Assembly (NCBI RefSeq): GCF_900106795.1
Contig: NZ_FNNS01000022.1
Span: forward strand, 1-62,140
From: Aequorivita viscosa
GTDB lineage: Bacteria; Bacteroidota; Bacteroidia; Flavobacteriales; Flavobacteriaceae
Length of the DNA stretch: 62,140 bases
Direction: 5' to 3'
Shown here: one piece after another, positions 9,691 through 18,356 of the stretch
Layout: the number at the start of each line of letters is the position of its first letter
How positions within the stretch are numbered: position 1 is the first letter of the stretch
Notes under the pieces: generated by a model
Told to the model about the DNA's origin: nothing
The model's database searches: none
What the model saw: the letters and a program-made list of their open reading frames with translations, nothing else
Program-made: the position numbers and the translations under genes

Positions 9691-9698
9691 TATTTTTG
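9691..9698 (+). promoter_or_regulatory. -7 box TATTTTTG before first GLPGLI gene
   Basis: Perfect TAnnTTTG 26 bp before the ATG at 9724. No clear -33 box is seen. Confidence 0.45.
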
Positions 9699-9723
9699 AG
9701 TTCACGTTAAAAATATAACTAAT

Positions 9724-10500
9724 ATGCGTATTCTTTTGCTATCCCTGTTTGTCGGTATTTTTTCCTCATCCATTTCAGCACAAAACATCACAGGTCGGGC
9801 ATTTTATACTTCCATGTATAAATTTGATGATCCAGATTTTAATGAAGAACAACTTCAGGATCCACGAACACAAGCGCTGGCGGAACAGCTTAAAAGTGGG
9901 TTTCAAGACCAATACCAACTGGACTTTTCTCAAGAAGAATCTATATTTAAGAAACTTGCCAAACTCGATAAGCCTGCTCCTAAAACGGGGGGGATTTCAG
10001 TATCTATGTCTGTGGTGGGCGACGATGAAATTCTCTATAAAAACATAAAGGAGAACAAATTGATCGATGAAACCGAATTGTATGGAAAGCAATTTTTAAT
10101 CCAAGATGAGTTGGAGACACGAGATTGGCAACTTAGCAAAGAAAGCAAAACCATTGGCGAATATATTTGCTTTAAGGCTACTTATCTTCCAAAGCCTAAC
10201 AGTGATGAGGAATCGGATAAGGATTCAAATAAAAAAGAAATCATTGCTTGGTACACACCTCAAATTCCTATAAAAAACGGCCCGAAGAATTATGATGGTT
10301 TACCAGGATTAATTCTTGAAGTACAAGATGGAAATTTGATATTTCTCTGTACCAAAATTGTTCTAAATCCAGATGAAGCCGTTGTAATCACAAAACCTAC
10401 AAAAGGCAAGAAAGTAAGTCAAAAGGAATTTACCGCTATTTTAGAAAAAAAGAATGAGGAAATAATGGAATCTTTTCAAACTCCAAAGCGTCGGAATTGA
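9724..10500 (+). CDS. GLPGLI family secreted protein
   Basis: A 258-residue protein named for the motif YDGLPGLILEV seen here near residue 198. A signal peptide (MRILLLSLFVGIFSSSISAQ) targets it to the periplasm or outer membrane. Family-typical blocks are all present: FQDQYQLDFSQEESIFKK, LYGKQFLIQDELETRDWQL, TIGEYICFKA and AWYTPQIPIKNGP. The role of the family is unknown; it typically neighbours TonB-dependent barrels, as here. It is a paralogue of the gene immediately downstream. Confidence 0.9.
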   Translation: MRILLLSLFVGIFSSSISAQNITGRAFYTSMYKFDDPDFNEEQLQDPRTQALAEQLKSGFQDQYQLDFSQEESIFKKLAKLDKPAPKTGGISVSMSVVGDDEILYKNIKENKLIDETELYGKQFLIQDELETRDWQLSKESKTIGEYICFKATYLPKPNSDEESDKDSNKKEIIAWYTPQIPIKNGPKNYDGLPGLILEVQDGNLIFLCTKIVLNPDEAVVITKPTKGKKVSQKEFTAILEKKNEEIMESFQTPKRRN

Positions 10501-10673
10501 TTTGGATTTTCAATAGTAACAATTTATGGGTTCAGTCGTCTTAATAAAAAGCAACGACCTTATTTAGATTGAAATATCATTCTTTAGTCTTATTCCATTA
10601 ATCCTTTTGCCTTTTAAAAAGTCTTAATAACTGGAAATAGTCTTTAACTCCTACAAACTCAAATAATAAATAG

Positions 10674-11555
10674 ATGAAAATATTCCTACAAGTATTCTTA
10701 CTAGTTTTTTCCTTACAAAGTTTCGCTCAGAATATCAGCGGACAAGCTTATTACGAATCCAAAACGACTGTCGATCTCGATGCTTTTGGCAATAACCGGG
10801 AGATGACCGACGATATGAAAAAGATGATTGCCGAGCGAATGAAAAGCATGCTCGAAAAGACCTACATCCTCACTTTTAACAAGGAGGAATCCATTTATAA
10901 AGAAGAAGTCAAACTAGATGCCAATCCTGCCGGAGGTAGATTTGGAATGATGATGGGAAGTTTTACGCCCGGTCCTCAGTATAAAAACCTTAAAACTGGA
11001 GAAATGGTAGAGGAAAATGAATTCTTCGGAAAGCAATTCTTGGTTACAGATACAATTAAAAACTTAGATTGGAAAATGGGTAAAGAGTCTAAACAAATTG
11101 GTCAGTATGTTGCTTTTAAGGCGACTGCAATTAAAAAAGTTGATCCAAACGATTTCAGTATGGCACGGCCAAATCGGAATCGGGATAGAAAAAACGAAGA
11201 AAAGGAAAATGCCGAAGTAAAAACCGACTCCACAAAAATCGAAGACCCTATGGATATGATTGAAATTCCAGAGGAAATTGAAGTTACCGCTTGGTTCACA
11301 CCACAAATCCCGGTAAGCAACGGTCCAGGGGAGTATGCTGGTCTTCCAGGATTAATCTTGGAATTAAACGTACACAGAACTACACTTTTATGTTCCAAAA
11401 TTGTAATGAACCCAAAGTCTGCCGAAAAAATTGAAGCCCCAACAAAAGGAAAAGAAGTTACCCGCGAAGAGTACATTAAAATAGTGAAAGAAAAAACCGA
11501 AGAGCTGCGCGATAACTTTAGAAATAGTGGTGGTAGGCGAGGTGGAGGATTCTAA
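10674..11555 (+). CDS. GLPGLI family secreted protein (second copy)
   Basis: A 293-residue paralogue of the preceding gene with its own signal peptide (MKIFLQVFLLVFSLQSFAQ). It carries FGKQFLVTDTIKNLDWKMGKESKQIG, AWFTPQIPVSNGPGEYAGLPGLILEL and LCSKIVMNP. It differs by a Lys/Glu-rich insertion near residues 165-200 and a Gly/Arg-rich tail (RRGGGF). The order GLPGLI-GLPGLI-TonB-type barrel suggests a shared envelope function, but the strong hairpin after this gene argues that the barrel gene has its own promoter. Confidence 0.9.
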   Translation: MKIFLQVFLLVFSLQSFAQNISGQAYYESKTTVDLDAFGNNREMTDDMKKMIAERMKSMLEKTYILTFNKEESIYKEEVKLDANPAGGRFGMMMGSFTPGPQYKNLKTGEMVEENEFFGKQFLVTDTIKNLDWKMGKESKQIGQYVAFKATAIKKVDPNDFSMARPNRNRDRKNEEKENAEVKTDSTKIEDPMDMIEIPEEIEVTAWFTPQIPVSNGPGEYAGLPGLILELNVHRTTLLCSKIVMNPKSAEKIEAPTKGKEVTREEYIKIVKEKTEELRDNFRNSGGRRGGGF

Positions 11556-11559
11556 GAAA

Positions 11560-11613
11560 TTTTTTGCGACTTTGCGAGAATTAATTCGCGCAAAGACGCA
11601 AAGTCGCAAAAAA
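11560..11613. terminator. 17-bp perfect hairpin built from GCAAAG repeats
   Basis: TTTTTTGCGACTTTGCG at 11560-11576 pairs exactly with CGCAAAGTCGCAAAAAA at 11597-11613. It starts 4 bp after the stop of the second GLPGLI gene. CGCAAAG recurs at 7-bp-like spacing in the right arm, tying it to the short-period repeats described in the findings. The A/T ends would let it terminate in either direction. Confidence 0.7.
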
Positions 11614-11622
11614 TAAGAACTT

Positions 11623-11678
11623 TCTCTACTCTCTACTCTCTACTCTCTACTCTCTACTCTCTACTCTCTACCCTCTAT
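11623..11678. repeat. Tandem heptamer array (TCTCTAC)x7
   Basis: Seven exact TCTCTAC copies and one degenerate CCTCTAT, between the hairpin after the GLPGLI genes and the TonB-type gene. One base differs per unit from the array at 51326 (TCTCTAA). The following CCCCTGTGGTAAAAAA echoes 16153-16167. Confidence 0.95.
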
Positions 11679-11726
11679 TCTTCACTCTTTTTCAATCAGC
11701 CCCTGTGGTAAAAAAAAACATCTTCA

Positions 11727-14483
11727 ATGAATAAAACCCTACTCTTTCTCTTATTGATTTTCTCATTTTCACTTTCTGCCCAGAGCATTAAAGTGCGAGG
11801 AACTATAAAAGATACCATCGGAAATCCCTTAGAATTTGCCAATGTAATCGCCAGCATTAAATCTTCTGGCGAAACAGAATCGTATGGCATCACCAACCAC
11901 GAAGGACGTTTTCAGCTAGATCTTCCAAAGGGGAATTCGTATGTTTTAAGAGCTAGTTTTTTAGGATTTCAAAATTCAGAAAAGACCATAGAAGTACCAA
12001 CTGATGCTCAAAACATGCAAATTGATTTCGTCTTGAAAGAACAAGAAAATCAGTTGGATGATGTAGAGCTAGTCTATGAAATGCCCGTGACCATAAAAGG
12101 CGATACCATTGTTTATAATGCCGATAGCTTCACAAATGGCGATGAACGAAAACTTGGCGACGTAATGAAAAAGCTCCCAGGCGTTGAGGTTAATGACGAA
12201 GGAGAAATACAAGTAGAAGGAAAAACCGTTCAGAAAGTAATGGTAGATGGTAAGGATTTCTTTGATGGCGATAGCAAGCTCGCCACCAAAAACATTCCTG
12301 CGGATGCGGTGGATAAAGTGGAAGTACTTCGGAATTATAATGAAGTAAACCAAATGCGCGGCCTCGGAAACGATCAAGATAACGTAGCAATCAACATTAA
12401 ACTAAAGGAAGGAAAAAAGAACTTTTGGTTTGGAGAAGTCACGGCGGGAGCTGGAGTTGCTGCTGGCAATGATGAAAATGGTCGCTATTTAGCCCATCCC
12501 AAACTCTTTTATTACAGTCCGAAATACAGCATCAACATCATTACCGATTTCAACAATATTGGCGAAGTGCCCTTTACTTTTAGGGATTATTTCAAGTTTA
12601 CGGGAGGATTTAGAAACTTCAATCGCGGTGGTGGCACCAACTTTAGTATTCGCGAAAGTGATTTAGGTTTTGCCATAGCGCAAAACGATCGAGCCAAGGC
12701 TATTGAAGCTAAATTTGTTGCTGGAAACTTCAGTTATGCAGTTAATGAAAAGCTAGACTTAAGTGGTTTCGCAATTTTGAGCGACAATAAAACCGATATC
12801 GTAAACAACAGTATTCGCCAATATATCCAATCGGGAATTACCGAAAACACGAATTCTGAAAACAATCAGCGAAACCAATTGGCAATGCTGAAGCTGAGTA
12901 GCACCTATAAGCCTAACTCTAATTTTCAACTGGATTATGACGCCTTGGTGAAAACTTCAAAACAAAGTCAGGATGACGCAACGATTTCAATAGTTGGTGG
13001 CAGTCAGAACGATATTTCAGAAACTAAGGAAAACCAGCCTTTTTCCATAAATCAAAATGCAAATGCTTATTTCACTTTAAACGATAAAAATATTTTTGCA
13101 GCACAACTACAACATTTGTATCAAAATGAAGATCCGTTTTATCAAGCGGTGCAGGATTCTATTCCTTTTCGTGGAGTTTTTACACAGTTAGACCCCTCAA
13201 ATCCTTTCAATGGCAATGCTGATACGTTTGACCCGCTGCAACCAGCAGACAGATACAACATCAACCAAGACAAAACCGTAAAAACAAACAAAGTAGACGG
13301 GAAAGTAGATTATTACTATGTGCTTAATAACGTAAGTAACCTGAATTTCACCTTGGGAACTACGTTTAGCAACCAACGATTTAACTCTGGAATATTCCAG
13401 ATTCTGGACAATGGCAACCGAAATACTTTTGAGGGGGACGATTTCAATAATGACGTTTCTTATACTTTTTCAGATGTATTTCTTGGGCTTCACTATAAAT
13501 TAAAAACAGGGAAGTTTACCATAACACCTGGTATTACACTTCACAATTACAACTTGCGAAATGAACAACTGGGCAGCACTTCTACAAATACCGATTGGCG
13601 CGCACTTCCTGATTTAAACGTGATTTTTGAACTAAAGAAAAGTGAAAATCTTCGCTTTAACTACGCCGTTTCTTCAGAATATAGCGATGTGAACAATTAT
13701 GCTCAAGCCTATGTTTTTAATAATTACAACCGTCTTTTCCGTGGAAATAGAGCGTTGGAAAGTTCGCTTTCACACGTTTATAACCTTACATATTTCAGTT
13801 TTAATCTTTTTAATTATACAAACATTGGCGCAAATTTGAATTACACTCGAAAGATTGATGCCATTAAAACAAATACATTGTTGGCGGGAATTAATCAGGT
13901 AAGTACACCGATAAATTTTGACAGCAATTTTCCAGACGAAACCTTTTCGGTGATGGGAAGTTTTAGCAAACGGATAAAACGGATTCAGTTTAAAGTAAAC
14001 GCGAATCTTTTTCTAACTAAAACGAATAACACGATCAATACTGTAATTCAAGAAAGCCAAAGTTTTACTCAGAATTATATGGCTAGCGTAATCAGTAACT
14101 TCAAAGAATTTCCAAATTTTGAAGTCGGCTACCAGTTTATGAAAAACGACTACGATAATGGCGGAATAGAGCAGACTTATTTTACCAATAAACCTTATGT
14201 AAATATCAATGTCCGTTTTCTCAAGGATTTTGAACTCACTGGCGAATGGGATTTTTATAATTATACCAACGACAAAAAAACCATTGAGAATGAATATTCT
14301 TTCCTAAATGCGAATTTATACTATCAAAAAGGGGATAGTCCTTGGGAATTTTCGGTTCGTGCCACCAATTTATTAAATACGAAGTCGTTGAACAATGATA
14401 GTTTTAGCGACCAGTTTAATAGTACTAGTCAGTATTTTGTAATGCCTCGAATTTTGATGTTTGTGGTTAAGTATGATTTGTAA
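11727..14483 (+). CDS. TonB-dependent-receptor-like outer membrane barrel
   Basis: A 918-residue outer-membrane protein. After a signal peptide (MNKTLLFLLLIFSFSLSAQS) comes a carboxypeptidase-regulatory-like beta-sandwich domain (about 22-105: IKVRGTIKDTIGNPLEFANV). A plug domain follows (about 110-215) with VMKKLPGVEVNDEGEIQVEG, VMVDGKDFFDGD and ATKNIPADAVDKVEVL. The remaining ~650 residues are a 22-strand-type barrel rich in aromatic/Asn turns. This subgroup lacks an obvious TonB box, and its cargo is unknown. It lies directly after two GLPGLI genes, an association common in Flavobacteriia. A close structural relative sits at 56032. Confidence 0.88.
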   Translation: MNKTLLFLLLIFSFSLSAQSIKVRGTIKDTIGNPLEFANVIASIKSSGETESYGITNHEGRFQLDLPKGNSYVLRASFLGFQNSEKTIEVPTDAQNMQIDFVLKEQENQLDDVELVYEMPVTIKGDTIVYNADSFTNGDERKLGDVMKKLPGVEVNDEGEIQVEGKTVQKVMVDGKDFFDGDSKLATKNIPADAVDKVEVLRNYNEVNQMRGLGNDQDNVAINIKLKEGKKNFWFGEVTAGAGVAAGNDENGRYLAHPKLFYYSPKYSINIITDFNNIGEVPFTFRDYFKFTGGFRNFNRGGGTNFSIRESDLGFAIAQNDRAKAIEAKFVAGNFSYAVNEKLDLSGFAILSDNKTDIVNNSIRQYIQSGITENTNSENNQRNQLAMLKLSSTYKPNSNFQLDYDALVKTSKQSQDDATISIVGGSQNDISETKENQPFSINQNANAYFTLNDKNIFAAQLQHLYQNEDPFYQAVQDSIPFRGVFTQLDPSNPFNGNADTFDPLQPADRYNINQDKTVKTNKVDGKVDYYYVLNNVSNLNFTLGTTFSNQRFNSGIFQILDNGNRNTFEGDDFNNDVSYTFSDVFLGLHYKLKTGKFTITPGITLHNYNLRNEQLGSTSTNTDWRALPDLNVIFELKKSENLRFNYAVSSEYSDVNNYAQAYVFNNYNRLFRGNRALESSLSHVYNLTYFSFNLFNYTNIGANLNYTRKIDAIKTNTLLAGINQVSTPINFDSNFPDETFSVMGSFSKRIKRIQFKVNANLFLTKTNNTINTVIQESQSFTQNYMASVISNFKEFPNFEVGYQFMKNDYDNGGIEQTYFTNKPYVNINVRFLKDFELTGEWDFYNYTNDKKTIENEYSFLNANLYYQKGDSPWEFSVRATNLLNTKSLNNDSFSDQFNSTSQYFVMPRILMFVVKYDL

Positions 14484-14487
14484 AATA

Positions 14488-14674
14488 ATTCCACGCAAAG
14501 GGCTACAAAGAAAAACTCCAACTCCGCGTTCTCTGCGACTCCTCTGCGCCCTCTGCGTGAAACCCACATCCCGAAAGATTCCACGCAAAGTCCGCAAAGT
14601 TTTTCACAAAGGACTCAAAGAAAAACTCCAACTCTGCGTTCTCTGCGTCTTCTCCGCGCCATCTGCGTGAAACC
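14488..14674. repeat. Duplicated nonamer-phased repeat (CAAAG / CTCTGCG)
   Basis: Two ~90-bp direct copies (14488-14563 and 14578-14673). Each has a left half in which CAAAG recurs at about 9-bp steps and a right half in which CTCTGCG or CTCCGCG recurs at steps of 9, 11 and 9 bp. CGCAAAG is nearly the complement of CTCTGCG, so each copy can fold back. It begins just after the stop of the TonB-type gene. No coding content is convincing here. Confidence 0.8.
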
Positions 14675-14767
14675 TATCTAGAACATATTCACAACAAATA
14701 ATTTCCTCTTTCTGAAATCATTTTCCATCCAAAACCTTTAAATTCCCCTCTTATTTATAAATCGAAA

Positions 14768-15274
14768 ATGGACAATCATTTCAGAAAAGCTACTCCCTCT
14801 GATGCCTCTACAATTTGGGAGATTCTTCAATTCGCCATTGCAAGCAGAAAAAACGATGGCAGCAACCAGTGGCAGGACGGCTATCCAAATCCAGAAGTCA
14901 TTGCAGCGGATATTCAGAAAGGTGCAGGCTATGTTTTAACGCAAAATAATGAAATTGTCGGGTACGTAGCCATTCTCATTAACGACGAACCAGAGTACGC
15001 TAAAATTGAAGGGAAATGGCTCACCAACGATGATTTCGTTGTTTTTCATCGGGTGGCAATCGCTGAAAACTGGCTTGGGAAAGGACAGGCTAAAGAATTA
15101 CTTTTTCAAATAGAAAAATTTGCCCGAAGCCATAAAATAAACAGCATTAAAGCCGATACAAATTTTGATAACAAACCAATGCTCCAACTTTTTGATAATG
15201 CTGGTTATGTTTACTGTGGCGAAGTATATTTTAGAGGCAGTCCACGAAAAGCTTATGAAAAAGTTTTGAAATAA
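14768..15274 (+). CDS. GNAT family N-acetyltransferase
   Basis: A 168-residue acetyltransferase-fold protein (acetyl-CoA donor, acceptor unknown). It shows the N-terminal FRKATPSDASTIWEILQFAI, the central strand VVFHRVAIAENWLGKGQAKELL, which carries the pyrophosphate-binding loop in the form W-L-G-K-G-Q-A, and the end KADTNFDNKPMLQLFDNAGYVYCGEVYF. The QWQDGYPNPE element near residue 32 is typical of a Bacteroidota/Firmicutes GNAT subgroup. It is a single gene preceded by the duplicated nonamer repeat. Confidence 0.88.
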   Translation: MDNHFRKATPSDASTIWEILQFAIASRKNDGSNQWQDGYPNPEVIAADIQKGAGYVLTQNNEIVGYVAILINDEPEYAKIEGKWLTNDDFVVFHRVAIAENWLGKGQAKELLFQIEKFARSHKINSIKADTNFDNKPMLQLFDNAGYVYCGEVYFRGSPRKAYEKVLK

Positions 15275-15448
15275 GTTTTCCCTAAAGTCTTTCAAGGTTA
15301 ATAACTGCTTCAAATTAGTGCTTCAAAGCTATTTTCGTCTTAAATCTTTCTCAAAGTTCACCAGGCTGACGTATTCTGCTTTAATATTCCTTATTTTTAT
15401 AGGCTTCGTTGTAACTTTTATAACGATTCGGTTTTAAGACTCTTTACT

Positions 15449-16063
15449 ATGCGAAATGTTTTTCTCGGAATTATAATTGCCTTTGTAATCGTTTTTGGTT
15501 TACGGTATTGCGAACACAAAAAAGACGATCGAGAGCAATTGGAAGCTAGTACTGCATTAATTCAGAAAGAACTTAAAAATGTAGGAAAGCTCATTGTTAC
15601 CGAAGGAACGTACGCTCAAATATTTAACTATAGTGCTAGTCGCGATTTGATGTACGGATTATTCGACGCGCGAAAAAAGGCCTTGGTTGTTGTAAACGCA
15701 AAAGCAACTATTGCCTATGATTTAAGCAAGGTAGAAATGGAAGTAGATGAAGCTACAAAAACGGTGGTTATTACAAAAATTCCCGAGCCTGAACTCAATA
15801 TTTATCCCGACATCGAATTCTATGATGTGCAACAAGAATACTTGAATAAATTTCAAGCTTCCGATTACAACACTATTAAAAGACGTGTTACCAAACTAAT
15901 GCGGGAAAAAATAGAGAAATCTGAATTGCGAACCAATGCAGAAAACAGACTGATTTCCGAACTCTCAAAAATTTATATTCTTACCCACTCTATGGGTTGG
16001 ACTTTGGAATACAATCAAACGGTAATTGAAAAAGAAGAAGATTTAAAGCAGTTAAAGCTTTGA
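15449..16063 (+). CDS. DUF4230 domain protein, membrane-anchored
   Basis: A 204-residue protein with one N-terminal membrane helix (VFLGIIIAFVIVFGLRYC) and a DUF4230 domain after it (KNVGKLIVTEGTYAQIFNYSAS, KALVVVNAKATIAYDLSKV, IPEPELNIYPDIEFYDV). Function unknown. A short GAAGTC-rich stretch follows the stop, then a few nonamer repeat units (CTCTGCG, CTCAGTG, CTCTGTG at 16137-16160). Confidence 0.85.
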   Translation: MRNVFLGIIIAFVIVFGLRYCEHKKDDREQLEASTALIQKELKNVGKLIVTEGTYAQIFNYSASRDLMYGLFDARKKALVVVNAKATIAYDLSKVEMEVDEATKTVVITKIPEPELNIYPDIEFYDVQQEYLNKFQASDYNTIKRRVTKLMREKIEKSELRTNAENRLISELSKIYILTHSMGWTLEYNQTVIEKEEDLKQLKL

Positions 16064-16205
16064 GAAGCTGAAGTCGAAGTCGAAAATGTAAGGATAGCCA
16101 AATGACTTCTATGAATTTTTACAGATTAACAACCTTCTCTGCGTCCTCAGTGCCTCTGTGGTAAAAAAATAAGAGCATTTCCCTTCCTTTCCTTTAGGAC
16201 AGAAA

Positions 16206-16520
16206 TCATAGTTTTCTGCTCAAACTAAACCAACCCCCGCCATTGATAGCTTCCACACCTTGACTTCGTAGAATACCAGCAGCACTACCGCTACGCATTC
16301 CACTGGCGCAGCAACAAATAACTGGTTTATTCCATTTTTTAATAGTAGGAATTTTAGAATTCAGACTTTGAAGCGGGATGTTTTTTGATCCAGGAATTGC
16401 TCCATCGTCGTATTCACCTTTACTGCGTACGTCTAGAATAATTGCACCTCGGTTTTTAAAATCGTCAATTTTCTTGTTTTTGTTTCCGAATAAAAAATCT
16501 AAGAAGCCCATTTTGTTCAA
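16206..16520 (-). CDS. Rhodanese-like sulfurtransferase domain protein
   Basis: Single-domain rhodanese of about 101-104 residues. It has AIILDVRSKGEYDDGAIPGSKNIPL and the active-site loop CCASGMRSGSAA with catalytic Cys (the second Cys of ICCCASG lies in the loop). Start: ATG at 16520 or, three codons inside, MGFLDFLFGN at 16511; the latter looks more natural. Sulfur acceptor unknown. It diverges from the TetR gene. Confidence 0.88.
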   Translation of the reverse strand: MNKMGFLDFLFGNKNKKIDDFKNRGAIILDVRSKGEYDDGAIPGSKNIPLQSLNSKIPTIKKWNKPVICCCASGMRSGSAAGILRSQGVEAINGGGWFSLSRKL

Positions 16521-16588
16521 GTTTTTATAAATGGTAAAATTACGATTTTCTTCTAAACCTTCTCTCTCTTATTTGTTATATTGCAGTA

Positions 16589-17158
16589 ATGAAAACGCTT
16601 TCTAGAAAAGAAGAAATCATTAAAGTTGCTGCCACGCTTTTTAGGAAAAAAGGATACAACGCCATTTCTATGCGCGATTTGGCAGCCGAAATGGACATGA
16701 AGGCCGCTAGCTTGTATAATCATATTAGCGGGAAACAGGAAATACTCGCCGCCATCATTTTAGAAGTGGCTCTGGAATTTACTGAAGGAATGGAAAGTGT
16801 AATGACACAAAACTCCTCATCCCTTAAAAAGCTCGAAGGCTTAATTGAACTTCATATTGATATAACTTTAAATCACTCAGAAGCACTTGCCGCTGTAAAT
16901 AATGATTGGATGCATTTGGAAGGTGAAAACCTGAGTGCCTTTGTAAAAATGAGAGATGGATATGAAGATAATTTCAGAAATATAATAAAACAAGGAATCG
17001 AAACAAATGAAATAAAACCCCATCATCCCGAAGTAATCTTATTCTCTATTCTTTCCACCTTACGCACGCTTTACCTTTGGCAGGAAAAACGCGGAAAACT
17101 AGATGTGAATGTGTTGAAGAAAGATATGGTTTCGGTTTTGATAGGTGGAATCGTATAA
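16589..17158 (+). CDS. paaR: TetR-family regulator of the phenylacetate locus
   Basis: A 189-residue TetR-type repressor. The N-terminal helix-turn-helix is clear (EEIIKVAATLFRKKGYNAIS, MRDLAAEMDMKAASLYNHIS at about 8-45). The C-terminal ligand domain is helical. It lies 67 bp before paaE in the same orientation, and the gap holds a perfect 18-bp palindrome overlapping a promoter. By analogy with known PaaR proteins it probably represses the paa genes and is released by phenylacetyl-CoA; that ligand is inferred from context. PaaX, the GntR-like regulator of Proteobacteria, is absent here. Confidence 0.82.
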   Translation: MKTLSRKEEIIKVAATLFRKKGYNAISMRDLAAEMDMKAASLYNHISGKQEILAAIILEVALEFTEGMESVMTQNSSSLKKLEGLIELHIDITLNHSEALAAVNNDWMHLEGENLSAFVKMRDGYEDNFRNIIKQGIETNEIKPHHPEVILFSILSTLRTLYLWQEKRGKLDVNVLKKDMVSVLIGGIV

Positions 17159-17171
17159 TTTACACACAGAC

Positions 17172-17202
17172 TTGCAATTCTAACTAACAACTGTTAGTTT
17201 TG
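17172..17202 (+). promoter_or_regulatory. paaE promoter overlapped by TetR-type operator
   Basis: TTG at 17172-17174, a 20-bp spacer, then TAGTTTTG at 17195-17202 fit the Bacteroidota -33/-7 promoter. The perfect palindrome AACTAACA-AC-TGTTAGTT occupies 17182-17199, inside the spacer and overlapping the -7 box. A dimeric TetR repressor bound there would block the promoter. The GTG start of paaE is about 24 bp downstream. Confidence 0.75.
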
Positions 17203-17225
17203 TTCCTAATAAACGACAAAAACAC

Positions 17226-18299
17226 GTGGCTAAATTTCATAATTTAAAAGTTAAAGACATTCAAAAGGAGACTCGGGATTGCTCGGTCATTACTTTTGAG
17301 GTTCCTGAAAACCTTACAAATGATTTTCATTTTCGTCAAGGACAACATCTTACCTTGCGTTCTATAATAGATGGTGAAGATATTCGACGCTCCTACAGTT
17401 TGTGCTCTAGCCCTGTCGATAACCAATGGCAGGTTGCCGTGAAAATGATCCCAGAAGGCAAGTTTTCCAATTTTGTAAACTCCGAACTTCAGTCTGGCGA
17501 TATGCTCGATGTAATGATTCCGAGTGGAACTTTTGGAGTGGATGTTAATCCTGATAAACCCAAGAATTATCTTTTTTTTGCTGCAGGAAGTGGAATTACG
17601 CCAGTGCTTTCAATGATAAAAACTCACTTAGCTTTGGAACCGAATTCCACTTGCAAATTGTTTTATGTGAATAGGACGGCGAAATCAATTATCTTTAAGG
17701 AAGCCTTAGAGCAACTTCGGAATAAATATTTTGGGCGCTTGGAGATTTATTATTTCCTGACCAAAGAACGCCGCGATATTGAATTATTCAACGGTCGTTT
17801 TGATGATGAGAAAATGGACATTTTGACAAAGAACTTTATTGATATTCCAGATACGAGTGAAGTGTTTTTGTGCGGTCCAGAAAAAATGGTAAATTATGTA
17901 AGTGAATATTTGATTGAAGCTGGTTTACCAAAAGAACTGATTCATTTTGAACTCTTTGTTACAGGTCTTTCTGAGGAAGATATTGCAAGATCTGAGAGAT
18001 TGGCAAAACAAAATGTCGAAGGAGTGGAAGTGACCATTGTAGATGGCGGAAAGGAATTCCAATTTACCATGACTAAAGACTTTGACAACATCCTAGATGC
18101 AGCACTAGCTGCAGGAGCAGATTTACCTTTTGCGTGTAAAGGCGGGGTTTGTAGCACTTGCAAATGTCAAATAATGGAAGGCGAAGTCGAAATGAAAATC
18201 AACTATGCTTTAGATGATAAGGAAGTTTCACAAAATTTAGTGTTAAGTTGCCAATCTGTGCCGATTACAAAGAAAGTAAAAGTAGATTTTGATGTTTAG
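17226..18299 (+). CDS. paaE: Phenylacetyl-CoA epoxidase reductase subunit PaaE
   Basis: Electron-transfer subunit that passes electrons from NAD(P)H through FAD and a 2Fe-2S cluster to the PaaA di-iron centre. Of 357 residues, the N-terminal ferredoxin-reductase part shows RQGQHLTL, RRSYSLCSSP (FAD) and FFAAGSGITPVLSMI (nucleotide). The C-terminal ~90 residues are a plant-type ferredoxin with FACKGGVCSTCKC and a final Cys in LSCQ. The start is GTG; no in-frame ATG precedes the conserved region. In most species paaE ends the paaABCDE block, whereas here it is first, right behind the regulator and its operator. Confidence 0.96.
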   Translation: MAKFHNLKVKDIQKETRDCSVITFEVPENLTNDFHFRQGQHLTLRSIIDGEDIRRSYSLCSSPVDNQWQVAVKMIPEGKFSNFVNSELQSGDMLDVMIPSGTFGVDVNPDKPKNYLFFAAGSGITPVLSMIKTHLALEPNSTCKLFYVNRTAKSIIFKEALEQLRNKYFGRLEIYYFLTKERRDIELFNGRFDDEKMDILTKNFIDIPDTSEVFLCGPEKMVNYVSEYLIEAGLPKELIHFELFVTGLSEEDIARSERLAKQNVEGVEVTIVDGGKEFQFTMTKDFDNILDAALAAGADLPFACKGGVCSTCKCQIMEGEVEMKINYALDDKEVSQNLVLSCQSVPITKKVKVDFDV

Positions 18300-18307
18300 A
18301 AACTGAA

Positions 18308-18340
18308 AGACCCCACAGGTTTCAAAAACCTGTGGGGTCT
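18308..18340. repeat. AGACCCCACAGGTTT hairpin
   Basis: AGACCCCACAGGTTT and AAACCTGTGGGGTCT form a perfect 15-bp stem with a 3-base loop, between paaE and paaA. It lacks a T-run, so it may be a transcript-stability element or a mobile palindrome rather than a terminator. Copies of the same family occur at 7594, 21118, 43449 and 43531. Confidence 0.75.
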
Positions 18341-18356
18341 GAGAAAAGATAAGATT

